Assembly: GCA_015061945.1 (NCBI GenBank)
Contig: SUVP01000010.1
Location: forward strand, 1 to 64,000
Direction: 5' to 3'
DNA: 64,000 nt
Source of the DNA: Opitutales bacterium
GTDB lineage: Bacteria; Verrucomicrobiota; Verrucomicrobiia; Opitutales; Intestinicryptomonadaceae
Part shown: in pieces, positions 52,389-61,372 of the stretch
Numbering within the stretch: position 1 is the first letter of the stretch
Layout: each line of letters starts with the position of its first letter
Position numbers and translations under genes: made by a program
Notes under the pieces: model-generated
The model's database searches: none
Seen by the model: the letters and a program-made list of their open reading frames with translations, nothing else
Told to the model about the DNA's origin: nothing

Positions 52389-53199
52389 AATCAATCGGTT
52401 CAAGTTTTTTGTTTGAATTTAAGCGAGGCACGCAGTTAATCAACGCCTTTGTGTATGGATGTTGTGGGTTGTACAAAACGTCTTTGCACAAGCCTTCTTC
52501 GACGATATTCCCACGGAACATCACTATCACTCTTTCGCAAAGTTCTGATATAATCCCAAAATTGTGCGTGATTAACAGCAACGAGTTTTTGCGTTTTTCG
52601 CGTACAGATTTTAGTAAATCGATAATTTGTTTCTGGATTGTTACGTCGAGTGCAGTTGTCGGTTCGTCGGCGACAAGCAAGCGTGGACGACACGACAGAG
52701 CCATCGCAATCATCGCACGTTGTTGCATACCGCCCGATAGTTCGTGCGGATAGGAATCGTAGCGTTTTTCGGGGTCGCGTATGCCGACTTCACGCAGACT
52801 TTCAACAACAAGCTTGCGTACATTTTTTTCTTCTGGGAAGTGCAACTTTATTGCTTCGGCAATTTGGAATCCGATTGTAAAAACGGGATTCAGCGATGTT
52901 GATGGTTCTTGAAAAATATATGATATTTGTCTGCCCCTGATTTTGCGAAGTTGTGCATTATCTATATCTGCAATATTTTTTCCGTCGAAAATAATATCGC
53001 CTTCGACAGTGCAAGTTGGTGGTGGTGGCAGAAGTTTTGTCAGACTCATCGCCGTAACTGTTTTGCCCGACCCACTTTCGCCAACTATTGCAACAGACTC
53101 GTTTTCACGCAGTGAAAAGCTGATAGATTTCACCGCTTCTGTTTCTATTCCACGAGAACAGAATTTAATTTTCAAATTTCGTACATCGAGCAAGTTCAT
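52372..53199 (-). CDS. oppD: Oligopeptide ABC transporter ATPase OppD
   Basis: The 275-residue ATPase has Walker A GESGSGKT (40-47), the signature ELSGGMQQRAMIAMAL, Walker B LLVADEPTTALD, and the HPYTKALINCVPRL tail found in Opp/Dpp ATPases. It forms the other half of the ATPase pair. The order D-F-A-B-C, with ATPases first, differs from the common A-B-C-D-F order. The RsbW-like gene ends 7 bases before it, so they share a transcript. Confidence 0.93.
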   Translation of the reverse strand: MNLLDVRNLKIKFCSRGIETEAVKSISFSLRENESVAIVGESGSGKTVTAMSLTKLLPPPPTCTVEGDIIFDGKNIADIDNAQLRKIRGRQISYIFQEPSTSLNPVFTIGFQIAEAIKLHFPEEKNVRKLVVESLREVGIRDPEKRYDSYPHELSGGMQQRAMIAMALSCRPRLLVADEPTTALDVTIQKQIIDLLKSVREKRKNSLLLITHNFGIISELCERVIVMFRGNIVEEGLCKDVLYNPQHPYTKALINCVPRLNSNKKLEPIDYDKIK

Positions 53200-53206
53200 A
53201 GTATTA

Positions 53207-53623
53207 TTATTCGGCTATTTTACGCACCATACTTAGTTGGTTTTTTCCATTTTCGTATTTGTACGAAACTTTGTTCATATTTTTTCGGATGAAGAAAATT
53301 CCGAGGCCTCCAACTTCTCTGTCATCGAGGTTTGCATCGGTGTCGGGCGATTTTGCGTCGATTAGCGGATTGAAGCGTGGTGCGGTATCGCTGATTGTTG
53401 CGACAATTTCATCGTTAGATTTTTCCAATTCTATCTCGACATTTTTAGAACTATCGCCTTTGTATCCGTACGAAACTATGTTAGTGAAAATTTCGTCGAG
53501 CGACAAATTGAGGGCATAAGTTGTCTTTGCATCAGCGTTAATTTCTTCGCAGAATTTTTCAGCGTCGGCAAAGATTTTTTCAAGGTTTTCCAAACTTGCC
53601 GAATATGTATTTTTTATCTTCAT
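53207..53623 (-). CDS. RsbW-like anti-sigma-factor serine kinase
   Basis: The 138-residue protein is a single GHKL-type ATPase domain. The N-box LSLDEIFTNIVSYGY, an SDTAPRFNPL segment and the GGLGIFFIRKNMN motif match RsbW/SpoIIAB-type proteins, which bind a sigma factor or antagonist and phosphorylate the antagonist. It overlaps the end of the phosphatase gene by 4 bases, so the phosphatase and kinase are made together. No sigma factor or STAS-domain antagonist is next to it. The link to peptide import is novel to me and inferred from position. Confidence 0.85.
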   Translation of the reverse strand: MKIKNTYSASLENLEKIFADAEKFCEEINADAKTTYALNLSLDEIFTNIVSYGYKGDSSKNVEIELEKSNDEIVATISDTAPRFNPLIDAKSPDTDANLDDREVGGLGIFFIRKNMNKVSYKYENGKNQLSMVRKIAE

Positions 53624-54780
53624 CTGATTGTTATTTCGCAGAGTGAAAAGTCGTCCTCAAATTGTTCGTTCTTTTGTGCTTGTTGCGAGAACATCATCAT
53701 CGATTGAGTTTTTGTGTTGTCGGCAAAAGGTGGTTTTAATAATTCTTCGGCAAAGATTTCAAGGTTCATCATTCCAGATCCGTCTGCATATTCAACTTCG
53801 TAAACGCCGTCGCTGAACACATAGAGTTTTGCATTGTTTGGAACAATAATTGTTTTGCTTTCAAATTTTGCCTCGGGCATACCACCAATAACAATTCCGT
53901 TTGTTTTCAACTTCTGATATTGTCCATTGGCGACGAGAATTGCAGGGGGATGTCCGCCCGACGAGTATGCAAGCTCGCGTGTTTCTGTGTTGAAAACGCC
54001 GTACCAGAGTGTGAAGTACATCCCATTTTGTTTGTCCATATCAAACGCATTATTCAACGCTGATAGAACTTGGTCGGGCTTTGTGAAATCTACCCCCGAG
54101 AGACTTTGCGAACGCAATACGTTCATTGCTGATACCGATAGCAACGCCGCCCCGACACCGTGTCCGCAGACATCGAGCAAATATATCGAAAAGTGTTTGT
54201 CGGTAATTGCACCATAGCCAAAGCAATCTCCACCGAGTGAGGTAGAGGTTTTAAAAACCCAATCTGTTGCGATTTTCCCGTTATCGAACTTTTGTGGAAG
54301 GAGACTTCTTACATAGTGGTCGGCTTCGTCGAGCTCATTTTTTAAGGCATTTTGGCTCTCTTGCAATTTTCTCATAGCTTCGTTTCTTTCGAGAAGAGCA
54401 GTGTATGCTTTCGAGTGATACCTTATTCTTGCGAGTACTTCGAGTTGGTCGGGAAACTTTACCATATAATCGTTCGCACCATTTTCAAATGCTCGATATT
54501 TGATATCTGGTTCTTCTTTTGACGATAGCACGATAAGTGGAATGTCGCGAGTTTTGGGGTTTGCCTTAAAAAATTTTACGAGCGTAAGCCCGTCGACATC
54601 GGGCATAACGAGGTCTTGCAAGATAACTGTCGGCGAAAATTTTTCGGCTTGCGAAAGTGCGTTTGTCGGATTTTCGCAAAAGCAAAATTCAATATCTGGG
54701 TGCGACGACAATATTCTGCGGACAGCTTCGCAGATGATTGGCTGGTCGTCTACAAGTAATACCCTGATATTTCTATTCAT
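53620..54780 (-). CDS. Receiver-domain PP2C-type serine phosphatase, RsbU-like
   Basis: The 386-residue protein has a response-regulator receiver domain (about residues 5-125) with acid-pocket D11/D12, phosphorylation site D56 (LQDLVMPD) and a conserved SS switch region. A coiled linker (about 130-160) and a SpoIIE/PP2C phosphatase domain (about 170-386) follow. Phosphatase metal residues are visible in DVCGHGVGAA, FSDGVYE and DDFSL. Such proteins reverse RsbW-type phosphorylation when activated by a histidine kinase. No histidine kinase gene is nearby. It heads the run RsbU-RsbW-OppDFABC-HI0933. Confidence 0.9.
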   Translation of the reverse strand: MNRNIRVLLVDDQPIICEAVRRILSSHPDIEFCFCENPTNALSQAEKFSPTVILQDLVMPDVDGLTLVKFFKANPKTRDIPLIVLSSKEEPDIKYRAFENGANDYMVKFPDQLEVLARIRYHSKAYTALLERNEAMRKLQESQNALKNELDEADHYVRSLLPQKFDNGKIATDWVFKTSTSLGGDCFGYGAITDKHFSIYLLDVCGHGVGAALLSVSAMNVLRSQSLSGVDFTKPDQVLSALNNAFDMDKQNGMYFTLWYGVFNTETRELAYSSGGHPPAILVANGQYQKLKTNGIVIGGMPEAKFESKTIIVPNNAKLYVFSDGVYEVEYADGSGMMNLEIFAEELLKPPFADNTKTQSMMMFSQQAQKNEQFEDDFSLCEITIR

Positions 54781-54851
54781 ATTTTGATTTTTAAAAATTG
54801 GTATTTTTAACGCAATATAATTTTGTTTTTGCTTTTAAACTTTCTATCGGA

Positions 54852-55556
54852 TTATGGCACGAATATCACCTTGTAATCTCCACTTGGAATTTGTTTTAGC
54901 AGTTTCGATTTTGTCAAGAGGCTTGCCAGTTTGTCGTCTAAATTTTCGTCTCCTGTCGATTGCGTAGCCAACGGACGCATCACCCAACCGTCTATTCCTA
55001 TCGACACTTTAAATTCAGCCATTTCTGAGAACGATATATTCTTTTTGATTGATGCCGATTTTACAATTTTTCCGGAGAACAAATCTATAATTTGGTATGA
55101 GATAACATTTGTCTTATCTTTTTGTGGAATATTTTTTCGTGCGTAATTTGAGAAAGCACTTCGTATTTGTAGATTATATTTTGCTTTGTTTTTGCGATTG
55201 ATTTCATCGTTGTCGAAAGCAAATTCTTTTGTTTCTAATTGCGTAGCGTATTTTTCTTTTGATACTTCAAAATTCCACGCACTCGGATTGATTATTTGGC
55301 TCGAATTGTATGGAGCATTCCAGCGTGTGGGGATAAAAATTGGTGCGTAGTCTTGTATCTCATCAAGCGAGATATACTCATCGCTATCGTTGATTTCAAC
55401 GGCTGTTGCAAGTGGTGTTGATTGTTGGGGATTTTGTATTGTTAAATCGATATCAGGGAAGAATGCGAAGAAAGAAATCAACAACGCGAATGCGAAAACA
55501 TAGATAAATTTTTCATTTCGCGGTTTTGGTGTGTTGATTGTTTTTGCTTTCTGCAT
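54852..55556 (-). CDS. TonB-like or accessory envelope protein
   Basis: I do not recognise a family with certainty. The 234-residue protein has a basic start, one membrane helix (about residues 17-36) and a periplasmic part. The C-terminal 90 residues have a TonB-like character (IDGWVMRPLATQSTGDENLDDKLASLLTKSK), resembling the G-x-V-x-x-P-x-V-x-x-S-S-G-x-x-x-L-D pattern of TonB C-termini. It follows exbD by 12 bases, which supports a role as the energy-transducing partner. Its stop is 71 bases before the phosphatase gene. Confidence 0.65.
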   Translation of the reverse strand: MQKAKTINTPKPRNEKFIYVFAFALLISFFAFFPDIDLTIQNPQQSTPLATAVEINDSDEYISLDEIQDYAPIFIPTRWNAPYNSSQIINPSAWNFEVSKEKYATQLETKEFAFDNDEINRKNKAKYNLQIRSAFSNYARKNIPQKDKTNVISYQIIDLFSGKIVKSASIKKNISFSEMAEFKVSIGIDGWVMRPLATQSTGDENLDDKLASLLTKSKLLKQIPSGDYKVIFVP

Positions 55557-55568
55557 AGTGGGCGAGTG

Positions 55569-55997
55569 CTACTTTTTTGTCGTAGCTATATGAACTTTTT
55601 TAAAGCCACCTTTTTTTGCTGAAGTGCAAATATCCAAGAGCGTTTGAGTGTCTACATTTTTATCGGCTTTAATCAAAAGGATGTCGTGCGAATTGTTGTT
55701 CGATTTCTTTTCAGCCATTTTTCTGGCGAAAGATTTTGGGTTGAATATTGCACCATCGAAAATAATCATAGAATTACCCTTTGCATTGAGAACATCTACT
55801 GACGAATTTGCGATTGCAACGTCGGGCGATTCTGATGTCGGCAAATCTTGCAAATCGATAGTATGACCTGTTGCGAGGATAAATTTTGAACCCAAAAGCA
55901 TAAATATTATCACAATCAGAACGCCGTCGGCAAGTGCCGCCGAGCTTATCGATATACGTTCTTTGCGAACTTTTGATGATGTATCAACAATTCTCAT
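55569..55997 (-). CDS. exbD: ExbD/TolR-type proton-channel subunit
   Basis: The 142-residue protein has a short cytoplasmic start, one membrane helix and a periplasmic domain. The helix holds the conserved channel aspartate D24 (ALADGVLIVIIF), and the periplasmic part has a LLIKADKNVDTQTLLDI segment typical of ExbD/TolR. With the ExbB-like protein it uses the proton gradient to power an envelope partner. It starts 2 bases after the exbB stop. Confidence 0.85.
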   Translation of the reverse strand: MRIVDTSSKVRKERISISSAALADGVLIVIIFMLLGSKFILATGHTIDLQDLPTSESPDVAIANSSVDVLNAKGNSMIIFDGAIFNPKSFARKMAEKKSNNNSHDILLIKADKNVDTQTLLDICTSAKKGGFKKVHIATTKK

Positions 55998-55999
55998 TT

Positions 56000-56653
56000 T
56001 TATTTTTTACCTTTGATATGCAGGTCTTCGTTTTCGGGCATTTTGCGAAGAATAAACAGCATAATATCGTTTGATGCCCAGTCGATATCGTGTGCGAGTG
56101 CACGGACTCTACTGTTCAGAAAACTGTATGCTACCCATCCGCATATAGCAATCAACAATCCAAATGCGGTTGAGAGTAATGCAGAATATATATATGTTGA
56201 AAATTGTGAGACTGTTGCATAGTCGCCACTTTTGCTCATCGTGTAGAAAATCTGCAAGAGCGATATGATTGTTCCCATTAAGCCCATAAGTGGTGCAATT
56301 TTTGCGATTAACGCAACACTTGCAACACGTCTATCGATAAGTGCAAACTCGTTCAAAGCCGATGCATTCACGCTTTGCGACATAATCTCTTCAGATTGTT
56401 CGCAATTAAGCAGTGCAACTTTCACGACGCGTGGAATTGGTCCGACGCTTTCGTCGCAGATTGTAAGGGCTTCAAGCAAGCGACGTTTTTTTAAGACAGC
56501 TTTTATACCATCGACAAATTCAACCGCACTTATTTGTCCTTTGTGCAGATAGAAAAAACGTTCGAGAAATATTATGACAGCAATGAATGCGATTGCGACA
56601 AGCGGAATCATCATAGGTCCGCCCATTTGAAATATGTTTAAAATTTTTTCCAT
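56000..56653 (-). CDS. exbB: ExbB/TolQ/MotA-type proton-channel subunit
   Basis: The 217-residue protein has three membrane segments and the family core (RRVASVALIAKIAPLMGLMGTIISLLQIF, then YIYSALLSTAFGLLIAI). It is the channel partner of ExbD in TonB or Tol systems. It starts 2 bases after the TPR gene stop. The four genes look like one envelope module. Whether it energises TonB-dependent uptake, Tol-like division or another process is not shown by sequence. Confidence 0.87.
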   Translation of the reverse strand: MEKILNIFQMGGPMMIPLVAIAFIAVIIFLERFFYLHKGQISAVEFVDGIKAVLKKRRLLEALTICDESVGPIPRVVKVALLNCEQSEEIMSQSVNASALNEFALIDRRVASVALIAKIAPLMGLMGTIISLLQIFYTMSKSGDYATVSQFSTYIYSALLSTAFGLLIAICGWVAYSFLNSRVRALAHDIDWASNDIMLFILRKMPENEDLHIKGKK

Positions 56654-56655
56654 GA

Positions 56656-59235
56656 TTATTTCTTTGTTGCTTTTTGTTTTGCTTCGGCTATCGAACGCAG
56701 TGGAAGATCGTGTTTGATTATCATTTCATAGACAGCGTGCGTGTCGTTCATCGCTTTATCTTTTTCGAGATTATTTGCGAGTTTGAAAAGGCTTTTGCTA
56801 ATCCAATACTTTGCAACTGGTGTAAGTTTTTGCGATAAAAGTTCGGTAGATGTAATCCAAATGTATCTGTTTGCTTCTTTAGTTCTGTCTTTCTTTTCGA
56901 GTGCAATTGCACATTTGTGTGCAGATTCAGCTTTAACTGCTATCGGCATATTGGGGAGTGCATAGATTTTCTCGAATATTGTTATCGCATTTTCTGGCTT
57001 TAAATTTTGTTCGCAATCGCCAAGTCCGAGATATGCAAGGTGAATTTCAGGATGCGAGCCGTACTGATTGATTATTTCTTCGTAAAGTTTTTTTGCGTCG
57101 GCAAAGTTGTTGATTTTGCGGAGGATTCCAGCTTGCGACAATCGGGCATAGTAATTGCGAGGATTGTTTGGGAAGTCATCGCACAACTTTTCAAACATTC
57201 TTATTGCCGATTTATAGTCTTCTGGGGTTGCCAATTTTTCAGCATAAATTGCACTATCCATAACAGCGTCATAAGCGTATTGACTCTTTGTGTCTAACTC
57301 GTAAAGGATTCTGCATAGTTGTTGAGCTTCGGCATAATTGCCACGTTTACCTTCGGCACGAGCTTGGTAGAGATATGAAAGTTTTGATGCGTCGCTCATC
57401 GGATATTCTTCTCGCAATTTTTTATAGAGAGCCAAAGCACCGGCATCACCTTCGATTTTATTTATTGTTTCGAGGCATCTTGCTTTCATCAACATTGCAT
57501 TTGTTGCGACAGCTTTGCGAGTTTGTGCGTCTTTTATACCTTCAGACTTTAAGGTGCTTAAAATGTTGTCGCATTGAGTAATTGCCTTTTGTATTTCGCC
57601 TGTTTCCTCCGACATTCTCGCAGATAGCCATTGCATTTTTATCAGAAGCGATTTTGAACGTGTCGCATTTTTTATACGATATTCAATTCTTTCTTTTGCT
57701 TTGTCTGTAAGATTTTTTTCACGCAAGTATGAGATAAGTTTCCACTCGGCGTTCCAAATATCGTCATCATTGATGTTTGAATCGGAGTATGCCAGGTCGA
57801 GCATTTTTGTGGCATTTTGCAAATTGTCGATATTTATATTTGCTTCCATTGCACGATTGATAATACGCCCACGCTTATCTTTCATTTCATTGAAAAGCGA
57901 TTCGTACAATTTTGATGCCGTTATAAAGTCTTTGTTGAGGAAGAAGCAGTCGGCTGATAGCAGTCGGAGTTCGTTTGCTTTTTCTTTATCGTCTTCGAGA
58001 GATGCCAATGCGGATAGGTGAGACGCTGCCAGTCGGTATTCTGGGGCTTTTTCAGCGTTTGAGGAAAAAGCAGTCCACGCAAGAATACGCAACGCATCTT
58101 TTTTATATTTTGAATTTGGGTAATTGTTAATTATGATTTCAGCATATTTTTTTGCATCGGCGAGATTGTACGATTTTATTGCGATTTTCGCACTTTCGAG
58201 GAATATTCTATCGAGGATTTCTGCTGGTGCATTTTTATGCAATTCTTCCAAAAGTTTTTTGCGTTCATCGTCAGAAATTTTTGGATTTTTTGCGAGGATT
58301 GCTATGGCGACTTCACAAATGTCGTAGGATATCGTTCCCTTGAGAATTGCCTGAAGTTTATTTTTTTGTTCTTCGATATTTTTTGTGTTTGTCGCAATTA
58401 TGATATTAATTTCTTCCTTATCGATTGAAGGCGACAATTCTATTTCGAGTTGCTGTGTTAATATTTCTACTGCATCGTCTATTTTTCCTTGTTTAAACAA
58501 GATGTGTGCGAGTTGTTTTGCAAATTGAAAACCAGTTGGAGTTCCGAAATACAATTTTACATTTTCACGCAAAGTGTTTTCTAACGATACAAAATTTTTT
58601 TGGTTTGTATTTATATCCGACAATTTGCAGAGGTTTTCTGCCACCATAATATCGGCGAGAACAAATTGTTCTGCGACTGTTGTCTTTGCTTCTTTGAAAA
58701 ATTCTAACGCCTTACGGAAATCACCCTTGTTATAGCAAACATAACCTTTTGCGACATTCAGCCACGAAAGCATATCTTTTGAAACTTTTTCTATCTCTAT
58801 TTTTTCGAGCAAATCTTCGGCTTCAGAATTATTTGATAGACCTATATGAATCAGTGCGAGACGAATGATATTTTCGGAATCATTCATATCGGCATTATCC
58901 ATAGTTTTTATGGCAGTTTCAAATTTACCTTGTGCGATATATGCGTCGCTCAAAAGAAGCATTAAATCTTTCGCTTTTTGTTCGGGTAAATTTTCAATCG
59001 ACATAGCGTCTTCGATGATTGCTTGGGCGAGCGACGGCATCCCCGCCTTTAGTGCAGAACGTGCTCCTTCTTCGGCTGATGCGATGTATTCAGCACTTCT
59101 GGTTAGCTTTGACGATACAAGTGGTGTCGATTTTTCGGAAAAAGTTTTAGCCATATCTGTCGTAGATGTGGCAGATACTTCAAGTGAGCAAATTGATGTG
59201 CAAATAAGTGCACAAATTTTTCCGAATTTTCGCAT
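56656..59235 (-). CDS. Exported TPR-repeat protein
   Basis: The 859-residue protein has a signal peptide (about residues 1-22) and is otherwise helical, with many TPR-like units such as G-K-F-E-T-A-I-K-T, G-D-F-R-K-A-L-E-F-F and G-N-Y-A-E-A-Q-Q. It should be a periplasmic scaffold binding other proteins. It is first in an operon with ExbB, ExbD and a TonB-like protein, so it may be the load moved by that motor or help assemble it. A TATAAT box occurs just 4 bases before the start codon and may be chance. Confidence 0.8.
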   Translation of the reverse strand: MRKFGKICALICTSICSLEVSATSTTDMAKTFSEKSTPLVSSKLTRSAEYIASAEEGARSALKAGMPSLAQAIIEDAMSIENLPEQKAKDLMLLLSDAYIAQGKFETAIKTMDNADMNDSENIIRLALIHIGLSNNSEAEDLLEKIEIEKVSKDMLSWLNVAKGYVCYNKGDFRKALEFFKEAKTTVAEQFVLADIMVAENLCKLSDINTNQKNFVSLENTLRENVKLYFGTPTGFQFAKQLAHILFKQGKIDDAVEILTQQLEIELSPSIDKEEINIIIATNTKNIEEQKNKLQAILKGTISYDICEVAIAILAKNPKISDDERKKLLEELHKNAPAEILDRIFLESAKIAIKSYNLADAKKYAEIIINNYPNSKYKKDALRILAWTAFSSNAEKAPEYRLAASHLSALASLEDDKEKANELRLLSADCFFLNKDFITASKLYESLFNEMKDKRGRIINRAMEANINIDNLQNATKMLDLAYSDSNINDDDIWNAEWKLISYLREKNLTDKAKERIEYRIKNATRSKSLLIKMQWLSARMSEETGEIQKAITQCDNILSTLKSEGIKDAQTRKAVATNAMLMKARCLETINKIEGDAGALALYKKLREEYPMSDASKLSYLYQARAEGKRGNYAEAQQLCRILYELDTKSQYAYDAVMDSAIYAEKLATPEDYKSAIRMFEKLCDDFPNNPRNYYARLSQAGILRKINNFADAKKLYEEIINQYGSHPEIHLAYLGLGDCEQNLKPENAITIFEKIYALPNMPIAVKAESAHKCAIALEKKDRTKEANRYIWITSTELLSQKLTPVAKYWISKSLFKLANNLEKDKAMNDTHAVYEMIIKHDLPLRSIAEAKQKATKK

Positions 59236-59367
59236 AATTATATACTCGCAGATTCCTACATATTTTCAAGACAATTTACAGTACTATTTAGTTCGTTTTA
59301 AAATAAATTTGACTAATCTGTGCGAGGGTAAAAAATGCTTACAACTTTGAATTGAAAGCGTAATATT
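59236..59367. promoter_or_regulatory. Divergent promoter region between the TPR module and the FAD oxidoreductase
   Basis: This 132-base interval lies between divergent genes. For the plus gene TTGACT at 59309-59314 is a good -35 box with an A-rich -10 region about 15-16 bases later. For the minus gene a TATAAT lies next to the ATG, but no good -35 box is at the right distance. Confidence 0.35.
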
Positions 59368-61320
59368 ATGAAGAAAATTAACCGCAGAGGATTTATTGCA
59401 AGCACAGCATCAATGGCTGGATATAGTTTGATTATTACTGCACCAACAAAAGCAAAGGCGATGAAACCAACCGACGAACGCTCGGAGAAACTCGCAAAGC
59501 TCAGTGCTCCTGAATCGGTGCCGTATGCACAAGATGAAAAGTTGATGAAAAAAGTTCAGCTTGATTGCGATGTTCTCGTCGCAGGCGGTGGACTCGCAGG
59601 TATTTGTTCAGCGATTGCATCTGCAAGACACGGCAAAAAAGTTGTGCTTGTTCAAGACCGCTCGAGACTCGGTGGAAATTCAAGTTCAGAAATTAGAATG
59701 CACCCGTTGGGTGTGCCGTCGGCACGCACAGGTTGGCGTGAGGGCGGTATTATCGAAGAATTGAAACTTGCTAATGCATCGAATAATCCGCAGTTGTCGT
59801 GGGAAATGTGGGATTTGCTTTTGTACGACAAGTGCGTGAGCGAAAAAAACCTCACTTTGCTTTTGGATACATCTGTATGCAAAGTCGATATGGATGGCGA
59901 CAAAATTAAACGTGCCTACGCGCGCTCGGAAACGACTCGCCATATTTACGAAATAAACGCAAAAATGTTTGTTGATGCAACAGGCGATTGCCGTCTTGCA
60001 ATGGAAGCTGGTGCTGAGGTTATGTCAGGACGCGACGGCTCGAAAAAGTTTGGAGAATCTTTTGCGGATTACGACCCAATCGGCACAAGGCAAGGTTCTA
60101 CAATTATGTTTACATCGAAACTTCACGACAAACCGATGCCATTTACTCCGCCATCGTGGGCGAAAAAAATTACGCCCGAACAGATGAAATATCGAAGTAT
60201 AAAGGCTGATGGCTTGGCATACGGCTATTGGTGGATTGAGCTCGGTGGCGACGGCGACGCAATCCGTGATAACGAAATGTTGCGTTTTGAATTGCTCTCA
60301 ATAGTTATGGGCGTTTGGGATTACATCAAAAATAGCGGAAAATATCCCGATGTTGAAAACCGTGCAATCGAAACTATTTCAATGCTTCCAGGGCGACGTG
60401 ATACGTTTAGAATTGTCGGCGAACGCATAATGACTCAACACGATATTCAAGGGAAATGGAAAGAGTTTGACGATGCTGTCGCAGTCGGTGGTTGGTCGAT
60501 GGACGACCACCCATACAAAGGTTTTTACGCATCGGATAGACGCCCGTGCAGACAATTTGGCAAAGTGCCATGCTACAACATTAGCTTTGGCTCGCTATTT
60601 TCAAAAGACGTAAAAAATTTGTTTATGGCTGGGCGTAATATATCGTGTAGCCATGTTGCATTTACGTCGACTCGTGTGATGTCAACTTGTGCTGTCGAAG
60701 GGCAGGCAGTTGGTACGGCAGTCGCACTTTGCATAGATTCAAATATGACGCCATCGCAGTTGCGTGCCGATAAAAAGAAGATACGTCAACTTCAGCAAAT
60801 GCTTTTGCGAGACGACCAAACTATTCTCGGTGTGAAGAATGAAGATTCTGACGACCTCGCTCGTTCGGCGAAAGTGTCGGCATCGGAAAGTATCGACGGC
60901 AGTGAGCCGAAAAATATTTTGTCGGGCATAGCTTACGATAAAATTGGGGGCGTTGAAAATCGCTGGGTTGCACTTGCGTCGTCGAAGCCGTCTATAACGT
61001 TGGCATGGGATTCTCCGAAAAAAATATCGTCTGCACAGCTGACATTCTTTAGTGGTTCTAATGAAATTGCACAAACGCAGTCGGCATATATTTTGAAAAA
61101 TATGCACCGTGGAGCTCAAAAAGATATTGTGCGAGATTTCAATTTAATTGCGGTTCTCGAGGATGGTTCTGAACGTGAGCTTTGCAAAGTTCGCCAAAAT
61201 GCACAACGATTAGTTCGCTTGAATTTTGACGCTATTTCAGCAAAAGCGTTGCGAGCCGAATTCCTTGCGACAAATGGTTCGCCAAAAGTTGTCGTCAACG
61301 AAATTAGAGCTTACGCATAA
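59368..61320 (+). CDS. Tat-exported FAD-dependent oxidoreductase
   Basis: The 650-residue protein has a twin-arginine signal (NRRGFIA at residues 5-11). The FAD motif AGGGLAG lies at about 72-78, with LGGNSSSEIRM, typical of the FAD-dependent oxidoreductase family that Verrucomicrobiota carry in many copies. Later CMAGRNISCSHVAFTSTRVM-like and EGQAVGTAV segments bind the flavin. The C-terminal 150 residues form a beta-rich part that may be a sugar-binding domain. It probably acts in the periplasm on a sugar or sulfated compound; the substrate is unknown. It converges on the Gfo/Idh gene at 61373. Confidence 0.85.
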   Translation: MKKINRRGFIASTASMAGYSLIITAPTKAKAMKPTDERSEKLAKLSAPESVPYAQDEKLMKKVQLDCDVLVAGGGLAGICSAIASARHGKKVVLVQDRSRLGGNSSSEIRMHPLGVPSARTGWREGGIIEELKLANASNNPQLSWEMWDLLLYDKCVSEKNLTLLLDTSVCKVDMDGDKIKRAYARSETTRHIYEINAKMFVDATGDCRLAMEAGAEVMSGRDGSKKFGESFADYDPIGTRQGSTIMFTSKLHDKPMPFTPPSWAKKITPEQMKYRSIKADGLAYGYWWIELGGDGDAIRDNEMLRFELLSIVMGVWDYIKNSGKYPDVENRAIETISMLPGRRDTFRIVGERIMTQHDIQGKWKEFDDAVAVGGWSMDDHPYKGFYASDRRPCRQFGKVPCYNISFGSLFSKDVKNLFMAGRNISCSHVAFTSTRVMSTCAVEGQAVGTAVALCIDSNMTPSQLRADKKKIRQLQQMLLRDDQTILGVKNEDSDDLARSAKVSASESIDGSEPKNILSGIAYDKIGGVENRWVALASSKPSITLAWDSPKKISSAQLTFFSGSNEIAQTQSAYILKNMHRGAQKDIVRDFNLIAVLEDGSERELCKVRQNAQRLVRLNFDAISAKALRAEFLATNGSPKVVVNEIRAYA

Positions 61321-61325
61321 ACGCA

Positions 61326-61358
61326 AAAAAAATCCCGACAATTTGTCGGGATTTTTTT
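61326..61358. terminator. Bidirectional terminator
   Basis: A 15-bp stem (61326-61340 with 61344-61358) and a 3-base loop with A and T runs separate the convergent FAD oxidoreductase and Gfo/Idh genes. Confidence 0.9.
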
Positions 61359-61372
61359 GTCTACCACATCGA

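Noticed and set aside
59241-59252. TATAAT next to the TPR start codon
   Set aside because: It lies only 4 bases before the ATG with no -35 box at a usual distance; it may be chance.
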